From assembly GCA_022655215.1 (NCBI GenBank), contig JALCUE010000001.1:806001-870000 (forward strand): a stretch of DNA of 64,000 nucleotides, in the 5' to 3' direction. The notes under the pieces are model-generated. The model did no database searches, was not told the DNA's origin, and was given only the letters and a program-made list of their open reading frames with translations. This DNA comes from Atopobiaceae bacterium. Its GTDB lineage: Bacteria > Actinomycetota > Coriobacteriia > Coriobacteriales > Atopobiaceae. The position numbers were made by a program, and so were the translations under genes. Positions 28,745 through 37,224 of the stretch are shown here, one piece after another (position 1 is the stretch's first letter; the number at the start of each line of letters is the position of its first letter).

Positions 28745-30028
28745 TCACTGGGCGTACGTATAGGTGGGCATGTCCCCGTTGTCGTCCGTGAACGTGAGCA
28801 GCTTGTCGGAGTCGTCGAACGTCATGGTGACGGTACGCGTGTCCTGCGACGTGACATTGGCGTACTTCTCGCCCAGACGTGACCAATCCCAGCTCACGGT
28901 GAGCGTCGCCGTCACCGTCCCGTCGCTCGAAGCCTTCACCTCGGGTGTCCCCACGATGCTCCTCACGAGATTGCCGAGGTTCTCGGCTCCCGTAGGGGCG
29001 GTGTGGGAACCCTTCACGACCTTCTCCCAGATCTCCTGGTCGGAGGCGGAGGAGAGCCCGAGCGAGTCGGAGAGGTACTGCCTGAGGCCCGCACCCACGG
29101 GATAGCCCCCGTTGGCGATGGGGTCGCAGGAGTAGACGACTATGAGGATCTGGGTCGAGGTGTCCTCGAGGCGCTTGATCCGGTCGTTCGCCACGGTGAG
29201 GTTAACGGTCTGGCCGAGCGCAAGCGTGGTGCCGGCGCTGACGTCCATGGACATGACGGTCCCCTCGGCCTGGCCCGACGTGGCGGTCGCATAGGTGATG
29301 TTGGCGACGAGGCCCTCGTCGGTGATGGCCTTGGTGGCGTCCGCCTCGGTCTTGCCGACGCAGTCGGGGACGGTGGGGGCACGGGCCACCACGAGGTCCA
29401 CGACGTCGGTCGAGACGAGCGTCGCCGACGCATCGTGGTCCGCGGAGATCACGGTACCGGCCTGCTGGTCGGAGGCCTGTTCGGTGACGTTCACGGTGAC
29501 GCCCTCGGCCTCGACGAGCGAACGGGCGTCGGCCTCCGACTTCCCGACGACGTCAGGCATGACGCGGGAAACGGAGACGGTGAGCGTGACGGTGGCGTCA
29601 CGCGCCACCATGGAGCCGGCCGAGGGACTCTCGGAAAGGACGAAGCCCGCCTGGCCATCGTCCTTCTGCTCGGTGGTCTTGACGGAGAGGCCCTTGGACT
29701 CGACCTCGGACTGGGCGCGCTCGGCCCTCCATCCGACGACATCGGGGACGGAGAGGTCTCCCCAAAGGCCGCTCTTGTAGCCGATGAAGACGAACCCGGC
29801 GACGGAAAGGGCGACGATGAGGATGGCGACGAGGAAGCGGAAGTGGCGTCTCGGCTGGACTCCCGCATTGCCGACGAGGCCCTCGACCGCGGAGCGGGAG
29901 GTAGAAGCGGCCTTGGCCCCTCGTTCGCCCTCATCTCCGGCGATGTCGCCGAGGTTGGCACCACAGCGAGGGCATCTGGCGGGGAGCATCCCCTCGCCAA
30001 GCTCCCTCCCGCAGTGTGGGCACTCCAC
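28745..30028 (-). CDS. Zinc-ribbon, single-pass membrane protein with three PASTA domains
   Basis: 427 aa; exact function unknown. The N-terminus has CPHC and CPRC (about residues 3-24), a zinc ribbon. One membrane helix follows near residues 63-85 (FLVAILIVALSVAGFVF). Then come three PASTA-type repeats (VPDVVGW, MPDVVGK and VPDCVGK starts), and about 150 C-terminal residues of unknown fold. PASTA domains bind muropeptides or beta-lactam-like ligands in Ser/Thr kinases and PBPs, but there is no kinase or transpeptidase domain here. Likely topology: ribbon inside, PASTA outside. The start is GTG at 30028 with GGGAGGT upstream, 15 bp after leuS, so co-transcribed. Confidence 0.85.
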   Translation of the reverse strand: MECPHCGRELGEGMLPARCPRCGANLGDIAGDEGERGAKAASTSRSAVEGLVGNAGVQPRRHFRFLVAILIVALSVAGFVFIGYKSGLWGDLSVPDVVGWRAERAQSEVESKGLSVKTTEQKDDGQAGFVLSESPSAGSMVARDATVTLTVSVSRVMPDVVGKSEADARSLVEAEGVTVNVTEQASDQQAGTVISADHDASATLVSTDVVDLVVARAPTVPDCVGKTEADATKAITDEGLVANITYATATSGQAEGTVMSMDVSAGTTLALGQTVNLTVANDRIKRLEDTSTQILIVVYSCDPIANGGYPVGAGLRQYLSDSLGLSSASDQEIWEKVVKGSHTAPTGAENLGNLVRSIVGTPEVKASSDGTVTATLTVSWDWSRLGEKYANVTSQDTRTVTMTFDDSDKLLTFTDDNGDMPTYTYAQ

Positions 30029-30043
30029 GGCTACCTCCCCGTC

Positions 30044-32614
30044 CTAGATGGCCACGACGTTCACGAGCTTGCCCGGAACGACGACGACCTTCTTTACCTG
30101 CTTGCCCTCGATCTGCTCGGCAACGGCGGCAAGCGCGGCGGCCTCGTAGGCGTCGCGGTCGGCATCGGTTGCGATCACGACATGGGCACGCACCTTGCCC
30201 ATCACCTGCACGGCGATCTCGACCGTGTCGGCCTTGGCCTGCTCCGCGTCGAACGTGGGCCACGGCTCGTCGTAGACGGACGTGGTGCGGCCGAGAGCCT
30301 CGTGGAACAGCTCCTCCGCCCAGTGCGGGCAGATCGGGGCGAGCATGGCCACCACATCGTGGGCGACCCTGAAGCACACCGCGGCGTCACGGTCGGCAGC
30401 GGGGACGGCGTTCACGTAAAGGCTCGCAGCGTTCACGATCTCCATGACCGCGGAGATGGCGGTGTTGAACTGCATACGGTCGAAGTCGGAGGTGCAGCGG
30501 GCGCCGAGACGATGGAGCTCGCGATTGAGGCGCGCGGACTCCTCGTCAAGGGAGGCCGGGTCGACGGGCACGTCGTTGGCGGTGGAGCTGAGCTCCCACA
30601 CGATCCTCCAGGCACGTTTGATGAATCGGTTGCAGCCGGCGACGGCCTCCTCGTCCCATGCGAAGTCCTTCTCGGGAGGGGCGACGAACAGGATGGTCAT
30701 GCGCATGGTGTCGGCGCCGTAGGGACCGATGACCGAAGAGGGCGCGACGACGTTGCCGAGGGACTTCGACATGGTGACGCCGTTCGCGTCCTTGACCATG
30801 CCTTGGCAGAGGAGGTTGGTGAAGGGCTCCTCGACATCGGCGAGGCCAAGGTCACGGCAGACCTTCGTCCAGAACCTCGAGTAGAGAAGGTGCAGGATCG
30901 CATGCTCGATGCCACCGATGTAGTTGTCGACGGGCATCCAGCGGTCGACGGCCTCCTTGGAGAAGGGGGCCTGGTCGTTGTGCGGGTCGCAATAGCGAAG
31001 GTAGTACCAGCTCGAGCAGGTGAACGTGTCCATGGTGTCGGTCTCGCGACGAGCGGGGCGACCGCAGACGGGACAGGTCGTCTCGTAGAACTCCGGGCAC
31101 TCGGCGAGGGTCTCGCCCGCCGAGAGGTCGAGGTCCTCGGGAAGCTCGACGGGGAGCTGGTCCTCGGGGACGGGGACGATGCCGCAGTGATCGCAATGGA
31201 TGGCTGGGATGGGATTGCCCCAGTAGCGCTGACGGCTGATGAGCCAGTCACGCAGACGGAAGTTGACGCAGGTATGTCCTATGCCACGCTCCTCGAGCCA
31301 CTGGCACATGGCGTGCACGGCCTCGGAGCCGTGGCCACCCTTGAGACCGGTGAACTGCTCGGACTGCACGAGGTAACCCTCGGCGTCCATGGCATGGTCC
31401 CAATCGACGTCGGTCACCTCGAGGTCATGCATGTCCTTGAGGCTCTCATAGAGGGGATCGTCCTTGCGCAGGACCACGGGCGGAATGGGAAGGCCGTACT
31501 TGCGGGCGAAGTCGAAGTCGCGATGATCGCCCGAGGGGACGGCCATGACGGCGCCGGTGCCGTAGTCGACGAGGACGTAGTCGGACACCCAGACGGGGAC
31601 GGGACGCCCGTTCACGGGGTTGATGACGTAGCGACCGGTGAAGGCACCGTGCCACTCATGATCCGAGCTCTGGCGCTCCACGGAGCTCGACTTGGCCGCC
31701 TCGGCCATGACGGCCTCGACGTCGGCCTGGTACTCGGTGCCATCGACGAGTTCGTGCACCATGGGGTACTCGGGCGCGAGGAGGAAGAACGAGCAGCCGA
31801 ACAGGGTGTCAGGACGGGTGGTGAAGACGGTGATGTCGGTGTCGGTCGGCGTCACGCCGTCCTTGTCGGCCAGCTTGAAGGTGACCTCGGCGCCCTCGGA
31901 GCGTCCGATCCAGTTCCTCTGCATCTGCTTGACGCGGCTCGGCCAGCCTTCGAGCTTGTCGAGATCGTCCAGGAGCTCCTGGGCGTAGTCGGTGATCTTG
32001 AGGTACCACTGCTCGAGGTCGCGCTTCTCGGGGATCGAGCCGCACCTCCAGCAGCGACCGTCGACGACCTGTTCGTTGGCGAGGACGGTGTTGCAGGTGG
32101 GGCACCAGTTGACCGGTGACTTCTTGCGATAGACCAGGCCACGTTCCCACATCTTGAGGAAGATCCACTGACCCCAGCGATAGTAGTCGGGGTCGCATGT
32201 CTTCACCATGCGGTCGTAGTCATACGAGAACCCCATGCGCCTCATCGTGGCGATGGCGTTGTCCATGTTCTCGTACGTCCACTTCTTGGCCTGTGTGTGG
32301 TGCTTGATGGCGGCGTTCTCCGCAGGGAGCCCGAAGGCGTCGAAGCCCATGGGATGCAGCACGTCATAGCCACGCATGCGGGCCTGCCGCGCGACGGCGT
32401 CACCGATCGTGTAGTTCCTGGCGTGCCCCATGTGGAGGTCGCCGGAGGGATACGGGAACATCTCGAGGACGTACTTCTTGGGCTTGGAGGGGTCCTCGTC
32501 GGTCTTGTAGAGGTCTTCCTCGTCCCAGACGCGTTGCCACTTCTCCTCGATGGCCTGGGCGTCGTAGTCGGGCGTCGAGCCCTCCTCGACGGGGGCGTTG
32601 CTGGTGTCAGACAC
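30044..32614 (-). CDS. leuS: Leucyl-tRNA synthetase
   Basis: Charges tRNA-Leu; 856 aa, class I. HIGH motif as HMGH (61-64, in PYPSGDLHMGH), a CP1 editing domain in the middle (TTRPDTLFG), zinc-type Cys pairs (CPTC and CWRC; CPVC), and KMSKS as TMSKS in the second half. The start is GTG at 32614 with AAGGA 8 nt upstream; the frame stays open upstream, but no better site is seen. It follows the IMP dehydrogenase gene over 91 bp that holds a strong hairpin. Confidence 0.97.
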   Translation of the reverse strand: MSDTSNAPVEEGSTPDYDAQAIEEKWQRVWDEEDLYKTDEDPSKPKKYVLEMFPYPSGDLHMGHARNYTIGDAVARQARMRGYDVLHPMGFDAFGLPAENAAIKHHTQAKKWTYENMDNAIATMRRMGFSYDYDRMVKTCDPDYYRWGQWIFLKMWERGLVYRKKSPVNWCPTCNTVLANEQVVDGRCWRCGSIPEKRDLEQWYLKITDYAQELLDDLDKLEGWPSRVKQMQRNWIGRSEGAEVTFKLADKDGVTPTDTDITVFTTRPDTLFGCSFFLLAPEYPMVHELVDGTEYQADVEAVMAEAAKSSSVERQSSDHEWHGAFTGRYVINPVNGRPVPVWVSDYVLVDYGTGAVMAVPSGDHRDFDFARKYGLPIPPVVLRKDDPLYESLKDMHDLEVTDVDWDHAMDAEGYLVQSEQFTGLKGGHGSEAVHAMCQWLEERGIGHTCVNFRLRDWLISRQRYWGNPIPAIHCDHCGIVPVPEDQLPVELPEDLDLSAGETLAECPEFYETTCPVCGRPARRETDTMDTFTCSSWYYLRYCDPHNDQAPFSKEAVDRWMPVDNYIGGIEHAILHLLYSRFWTKVCRDLGLADVEEPFTNLLCQGMVKDANGVTMSKSLGNVVAPSSVIGPYGADTMRMTILFVAPPEKDFAWDEEAVAGCNRFIKRAWRIVWELSSTANDVPVDPASLDEESARLNRELHRLGARCTSDFDRMQFNTAISAVMEIVNAASLYVNAVPAADRDAAVCFRVAHDVVAMLAPICPHWAEELFHEALGRTTSVYDEPWPTFDAEQAKADTVEIAVQVMGKVRAHVVIATDADRDAYEAAALAAVAEQIEGKQVKKVVVVPGKLVNVVAI

Positions 32615-32635
32615 TGCAGAGTCCTTCCCATATGA

Positions 32636-32677
32636 GCTGCCACCTGCGACGGCCCGAGGGCACGCCGAGGTGGCAGC
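32636..32677 (-). terminator. Hairpin between the IMP dehydrogenase gene and leuS
   Basis: GCTGCCACCT (32636-32645) is the perfect complement of AGGTGGCAGC (32668-32677), with a further GCCC/GGGC pair inside. No T-run follows on the minus strand. It may terminate the upstream gene or lie in the leuS leader; no T-box motif is seen. Confidence 0.55.
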
Positions 32678-32705
32678 AGGAATCACCGGATGGTCCTCCA
32701 GGTCG

Positions 32706-34226
32706 CTAGGACCGGAAGTTGACGCTCACCTGCTGGTTCGCGTCCTTGAGGACGACGTCGTGGGCGCCGCCCTCGACGAGGGAGGTCGAGCTCACGACGG
32801 TGAGCTTGGCCTTCTCGCGTAGCTCGGATAGGTCGAGGGACCCACAGTTGCACATGGTCGAACGGACCTTGAGCAGCGAGTTGTTGACGTTCTCCTTGAG
32901 CGGCCCGGCGTAGGGCACGTAGGAGTCGACGCCCTCCTCGAACGAGAGCTTCTTGGCACCGCCCATGTCATAGCGCTGCCAGTTGCGGGCGCGGCTCGAG
33001 CCCTCGCCCCAATACTCCTTCATGTAGGAGCCGTTCACGTTGACGCGGCGCGTGGGGCTCTCGTCGAAGCGAGCGAAGTAGCGACCGAGCATGAGGAAGT
33101 CGGCACCCATGGCGAGCGCGAGGGTCATGTGGTAGTCGTAGACGATGCCGCCGTCGGAGCATACGGGGACGTAGACGCCCGTCTCCTCGAAGTACTCGTC
33201 GCGAGCGCGGCACACGTCGATGAGCGAGGAGGCCTGACCACGGCCGATGCCCTTCTGCTCGCGCGTGATGCAGATCGAGCCACCGCCGATTCCGACCTTG
33301 ACGAAGTCGGCGCCGGCCTCGGCCAGGAAGCGGAAGCCCTCGGCGTCGACGACGTTGCCGGCACCCACCTTGACGCTGTCGCCGTAGTGCTCGCGGACCC
33401 AGTCGAGGGTGAGCTTCTGCCACTCCGAGAAGCCCTCGGAGGAGTCGATGCAGAGGACGTCGGCACCAGCGTCGATGAGCATGGGCACACGCTCGGCGTA
33501 GTCGCGGGTGTTGATGCCCGCGCCCACCATGTAGCGCTTGTCGGCGTCGAGGAGCTCGTCGGGATTCGACTTGTGCGAGTCATAGTCCTTGCGGAACACG
33601 AGGTACATGAGGTTGCCGTCATCGTCCACGACGGGGAGCTGATTGAGTTTGTTGTCCCAGATGATGTCATTCGCGCTCTTGAGCGTCACGTCCTTGTGGG
33701 CCACGACGAGCTTGTCGAGCGGCGTCATGAAGTCGGAGACGGGCGTGGAGCGGTCATCGCGGGAGGGACGGTAGTCGCGGCTGGTCACGATGCCCACGAG
33801 CTTGCCGTGGGAGGAGCCGTCCTCGGTGACGGGCATGGCGGAGTGGCCCGTCTCCTCCTTGAGGTCGATGACCTCCGCGAGCGTCATGTCAGGGGTGAGG
33901 GTCGAATCGCTCACGACGAAGCCGGCCTTGTAGCTCTTGACCTCGGCGACCATGGCCGCCTCGGACTCGGCGGACTGCGAGCCGAAGATGAAGGAGAGGC
34001 CACCCTCCTGCGCGAGGGCGACGGCGAGCTTGGGGCCGGAGACGGCCTGCATGATGGCCGAGACCATCGGGATGTTGAGGGTGATGGGAGACTCCTCGCC
34101 GCGCTTGAAGCGAACGAGCGGGGTCTTCAGGCTGACGTTGGCCGGCACGCACTCCGAGGAGGAATAACCAGGTACCAGTAGGTACTCGGAAAACGTGTGG
34201 GACTCACCCTCGAAGAACGATGCCAT
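32706..34226 (-). CDS. guaB: IMP dehydrogenase
   Basis: NAD-dependent oxidation of IMP to XMP in GMP synthesis; 506 aa. TIM-barrel enzyme with two CBS domains inserted at about 110-220 ([29 protein letters not shown]). The active-site loop reads [15 protein letters not shown], where the Cys is the nucleophile; most IMPDHs have GxGPGSICxTR, so this is a divergent branch. [18 protein letters not shown] and a late flap region follow. The start is ATG at 34226 with AAGGAG upstream. GMP reductase is less likely, because CBS domains and the full flap are present. Confidence 0.9.
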   Translation of the reverse strand: MASFFEGESHTFSEYLLVPGYSSSECVPANVSLKTPLVRFKRGEESPITLNIPMVSAIMQAVSGPKLAVALAQEGGLSFIFGSQSAESEAAMVAEVKSYKAGFVVSDSTLTPDMTLAEVIDLKEETGHSAMPVTEDGSSHGKLVGIVTSRDYRPSRDDRSTPVSDFMTPLDKLVVAHKDVTLKSANDIIWDNKLNQLPVVDDDGNLMYLVFRKDYDSHKSNPDELLDADKRYMVGAGINTRDYAERVPMLIDAGADVLCIDSSEGFSEWQKLTLDWVREHYGDSVKVGAGNVVDAEGFRFLAEAGADFVKVGIGGGSICITREQKGIGRGQASSLIDVCRARDEYFEETGVYVPVCSDGGIVYDYHMTLALAMGADFLMLGRYFARFDESPTRRVNVNGSYMKEYWGEGSSRARNWQRYDMGGAKKLSFEEGVDSYVPYAGPLKENVNNSLLKVRSTMCNCGSLDLSELREKAKLTVVSSTSLVEGGAHDVVLKDANQQVSVNFRS

Positions 34227-34294
34227 TTTCTCTCCTTGCCGTAGAAACCAACCTGTCGCCGCGCGGACGCGCGACTCCCTCCGTGTCCCGACGA

Positions 34295-34300
34295 ATTGTA
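34295..34300 (-). promoter_or_regulatory. Candidate -10 box of the IMP dehydrogenase gene (TACAAT)
   Basis: TACAAT on the minus strand gives a leader of about 60 nt. The -35 is not recognisable. A hairpin lies just upstream at 34313-34339. Confidence 0.4.
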
Positions 34301-34312
34301 ACGCATAGGAAG

Positions 34313-34339
34313 GGACCCGCTCGTCGTGGGGACGGGTCC
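34313..34339 (-). terminator. Terminator-like hairpin after the membrane glycosyltransferase gene
   Basis: GGACCCG (34313-34319) is complementary to CGGGTCC (34333-34339), loop 13 bases. It starts 9 bp past the stop codon at 34349. The T-tract is weak. Confidence 0.5.
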
Positions 34340-34348
34340 GTACCGAGA

Positions 34349-35671
34349 CTACTCAGCGGAGACCGAGGCCTGCTTGCCCTCGTCGCCCTCGCTCATGACA
34401 TCGTCGAGGGTCATGGCGACCGTGTGCTTCGTGGGCACCCACTCGACCTTCATGAACAGGGCCGCGACGGTGATGGGCACGTAGGTGAACATGAACAGCG
34501 GGAACGTGAAGATGTTACGGAACACCTTCCACTTGCTGTCGGAGTGGATCTGCTTCCGCTCGGAGATCGTCGTGATGATCGCGAGCAGGAAGAACGTGAC
34601 GTAGATCGACGCGAACGTCATGAAGAGGGACCCCATGCACATGGAGAGCTCGGCGGACGTGGCGAGGAAGCCATGCGACAGCGAGCCGATGATGAGGTAG
34701 GTGCAGTTCACGAAGGCCGAGAGCAGCGTGAGGATCATGCCCGGGGCGATGGTCATGAGCATGTCGTAGCTGCAGAAGAACCCCTTGCCGATGCCGCGGA
34801 AGAGGTCGCCCACGTACGAGAAGAACACCTGGTAGAAGCCCTTCGTCCATCGCATGCGCTGGGTCCACGAGGCCTTGAACGTGAGCGGCTGCTCGTCATA
34901 GAAGACCGCGGGCGCATAACCGATCTGGATTCCGTTGGCGGCGCAGAACGTGGAGAACTGGATGTCCTCGGTCAGCGTGTGGAAGTCCCAGCCGTGCATG
35001 CCCTCGACGATCTTCTCCGAGACGAGCCAACCGGAGCCCGAGATCGCGCAGCTGGTATGGAGCAGCATGCGCGCGTTGTTCAGGAACTTCGCCTCGCGCA
35101 TGAACCAGAGCGCATAGGCGGCGCTGACCCAGCTGGAGTCGAAGTTCTTCGAGTTGCGATAGCTCGTGCAGACGAGATATCCCTGGTCGAAGGCCTGGTT
35201 CATGATGGTCACGTAATCGCTCGACAGGAGGTTGTCGGCATCGAAGACGAAGAAGGCCTCGTACTTGCCGGGATACTCGTTGAGGATCCTGTCGAAGCCG
35301 TAGTCGAGGACCCAGCTCTTCCCCTTGCGGGCGAGGTCGTTGCGCTCGAAGACTATGGCGCCGGCGGCACGGGCCTCATCGGCCGTGCGGTCCGTGCAGG
35401 CATCGGCCACGACGAAGGTGTCGATGAGCTCCGAAGGATAGTCCTGGGCCTTGATCGACCGGACGAGGTTGCCGATGACAGGCTCCTCGTTGTGGGCCGC
35501 GATGAAGAAGGCGTATCGATGCTGCTTCTTGGCGGGAGGCAGCTTCACCGTTCCGCGACGCCAGACCACGAGGATGTAGACGAACTGGTAGAAGAAGGCG
35601 AGGGTGAAGAAGGCCCACACGATGATGTTGAAGATCACGATGGGCGTGAGGCCCAGTCGGTTGAGTTCCAC
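34349..35671 (-). CDS. Membrane-bound processive-type family 2 glycosyltransferase
   Basis: Likely polymerises or adds sugars for a surface or extracellular polysaccharide; 440 aa. One membrane helix at 11-36, a cytoplasmic GT-A domain with [13 protein letters not shown], the FDADN metal motif, the acceptor motif GSGWL, TEDIQF, and the QRMRW signature of cellulose/hyaluronan-synthase-like enzymes, then at least three C-terminal helices. The product cannot be read from sequence. The start is GTG at 35671 with GAGAGGG upstream. Neighbours are housekeeping genes, so it may be a single-gene addition. Confidence 0.88.
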   Translation of the reverse strand: MELNRLGLTPIVIFNIIVWAFFTLAFFYQFVYILVVWRRGTVKLPPAKKQHRYAFFIAAHNEEPVIGNLVRSIKAQDYPSELIDTFVVADACTDRTADEARAAGAIVFERNDLARKGKSWVLDYGFDRILNEYPGKYEAFFVFDADNLLSSDYVTIMNQAFDQGYLVCTSYRNSKNFDSSWVSAAYALWFMREAKFLNNARMLLHTSCAISGSGWLVSEKIVEGMHGWDFHTLTEDIQFSTFCAANGIQIGYAPAVFYDEQPLTFKASWTQRMRWTKGFYQVFFSYVGDLFRGIGKGFFCSYDMLMTIAPGMILTLLSAFVNCTYLIIGSLSHGFLATSAELSMCMGSLFMTFASIYVTFFLLAIITTISERKQIHSDSKWKVFRNIFTFPLFMFTYVPITVAALFMKVEWVPTKHTVAMTLDDVMSEGDEGKQASVSAE

Positions 35672-35707
35672 GAAGACGCCCTCTCGGTTTGCTGTCCTGG
35701 TCCTGAC

Positions 35708-36736
35708 CTAGTCACATCCGAGCGCGGGGACGATCCTCTCGCCCGCCTCGGTACGACCCATCGACCTGTCTTTCAGTGATTCTAATACATCAAGCAGGTC
35801 CTCTGGCAGGTGGTCCGCAAGCTCTATGGTCTCTCCAGTGACGGGGTGGTCGAAGCGGATGTGCCACGAATGGAGGAACTGCCGGCCGAGGCCGAGGTTC
35901 TGCGACTCGCTGCCATGCCCGTAGAGGGCGTCCCCCACCACGTCGTGGCCGATATGGCGCATGTGGACGCGGATCTGATGGGTCCTGCCCGTGAAGAGGT
36001 GGCACTCGAGAAGGGAGTATCCGTCGTCGCGCAGGCCCGCCTCGAACCTCTCGAGCGTGGTGAAGGTCGTTATGGCCTCGCGCGAGGAAGGCGAGTCGCT
36101 CACCGCCATTCGGAGCCGGTCACGTGAGGAGCGCGCGATGTTGGCGTTCACCATACCCGTCTCCGGCGCGACGAAGCCCTGGACGAGGACGACGTATCTC
36201 CTGTCGAGGACGCGCAGGCGGATGAGGTCCTGGAGGGCGCGCTGGCACTCATCGGTCTTCGCCGCCACCATGAGGCCGCTCGTGTCCATGTCGAGGCGAT
36301 GGACGATGCCGGGCCGGTCCTCTCCCTGGACATGGCCAAGATGTGCGTCGCCGCAGTGGGCGACGAGGGCGTTCGCGAGCGTGTCGTCTATATGACCAGG
36401 GCTGGGATGGCAGACGAGGCCGGCCTGCTTGGAGAGGACCATGAGGTACTCGTCCTCGAAGCGGATGTCGAGCGGAATGAGTGGGTTTGGGGCGAGAAGA
36501 CCGGGTGCGTCGGGTTCCTCGTCGGGCACGTCGACGCTCGCCTGCACCTGGTCGCCGGCACGGAGACGCTCCGACTTCGACGAGACGGCCACACCGTTCA
36601 GGGTGACCGCACCGTCTTCCACGAGCCTCGCACACGCGCTTCTCGAAGGAAGGCCCTCGAGGGTCGCGAGGAACGCATCGAGACGCATCCCCTCACCGTC
36701 GAGTCCGACCATGCGGTTAACGACGCGCTCGCCCAC
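35708..36736 (-). CDS. rluD: RluA/RluD family large-subunit pseudouridine synthase
   Basis: Converts uridines in 23S rRNA to pseudouridine; 342 aa. The N-terminal S4 domain (RLDAFLATLEGLPSRSACARLVEDGAV) is followed by the catalytic motif HRLDMDTSGLM and GRTHQIRVHMRHIGHDVVGD. The start is GTG at 36736, whose G is shared with the lspA stop (TAGTG), with GGAGGGG upstream. lspA-rluD pairing is common in Gram-positives. The exact target uridine is not known. Confidence 0.93.
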   Translation of the reverse strand: MGERVVNRMVGLDGEGMRLDAFLATLEGLPSRSACARLVEDGAVTLNGVAVSSKSERLRAGDQVQASVDVPDEEPDAPGLLAPNPLIPLDIRFEDEYLMVLSKQAGLVCHPSPGHIDDTLANALVAHCGDAHLGHVQGEDRPGIVHRLDMDTSGLMVAAKTDECQRALQDLIRLRVLDRRYVVLVQGFVAPETGMVNANIARSSRDRLRMAVSDSPSSREAITTFTTLERFEAGLRDDGYSLLECHLFTGRTHQIRVHMRHIGHDVVGDALYGHGSESQNLGLGRQFLHSWHIRFDHPVTGETIELADHLPEDLLDVLESLKDRSMGRTEAGERIVPALGCD

Positions 36737-37224
36737 TATTGCCCCTCCCCCTCGTGACGACGTCCGTCGATGACGAGGAAGGAGACGAAGGCGACGGCGA
36801 CGCCGCACGTGACGAACATGTCGGCGACGTTGAAGATGGGAAAGTCGATGAAGCTCGTGGCGAGGAAGTCGCAGACCTTGCCGGAGACGACGCGGTCGAT
36901 GAGATTGCCAGCTCCCCCACCCGCGACGCAGGCCAGCGAGACGACCAGCACGCGGGGAAGGTCATCCACGGTCGCGACCAGCCAGAGGCAGATGCCGATG
37001 ACGACGAGGGCGATCACGACGAAGACCCATCGGGCTCCCTCCCCCATGCTGAACGCGGCACCCGTGTTATAGACGAGGTCGAGGTCCATGATGCCCGGGA
37101 TGAGGGCCACGGCGCGTCCGGCCACGAGGACCGAGGACGCCCACGCCTTCGTCACCTGGTCGAGGACGACCGCGATGACGGAGACGAGGGCGAAGTCGCG
37201 AAGTCGGGAGGTGCGGCTGGCCAC
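36736..37224 (-). CDS. lspA: Lipoprotein signal peptidase
   Basis: Membrane aspartic protease that cleaves prolipoproteins after lipidation; 162 aa. Four membrane helices; the conserved motifs are DQVTKAWA, YNTGAAFS, GNLIDR (catalytic Asp) and FNVADMF (catalytic Asp). The start is GTG at 37224 overlapping the ileS stop by one base (TAGTG). The ileS-lspA pair occurs in many bacteria. Confidence 0.96.
   Translation of the reverse strand: MASRTSRLRDFALVSVIAVVLDQVTKAWASSVLVAGRAVALIPGIMDLDLVYNTGAAFSMGEGARWVFVVIALVVIGICLWLVATVDDLPRVLVVSLACVAGGGAGNLIDRVVSGKVCDFLATSFIDFPIFNVADMFVTCGVAVAFVSFLVIDGRRHEGEGQ

Noticed and set aside
29003-32119. Very long open frame on the plus strand opposite leuS and the PASTA gene
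   Set aside because: It mirrors the codon pattern of well-recognised minus-strand genes; the predicted product is Gly/Asp/His/Val-rich without any family motif. GC-rich DNA commonly leaves the opposite strand open.
32615-32705. T-box leader for leuS
   Set aside because: Only 91 bp with one hairpin; no T-box or specifier motifs.
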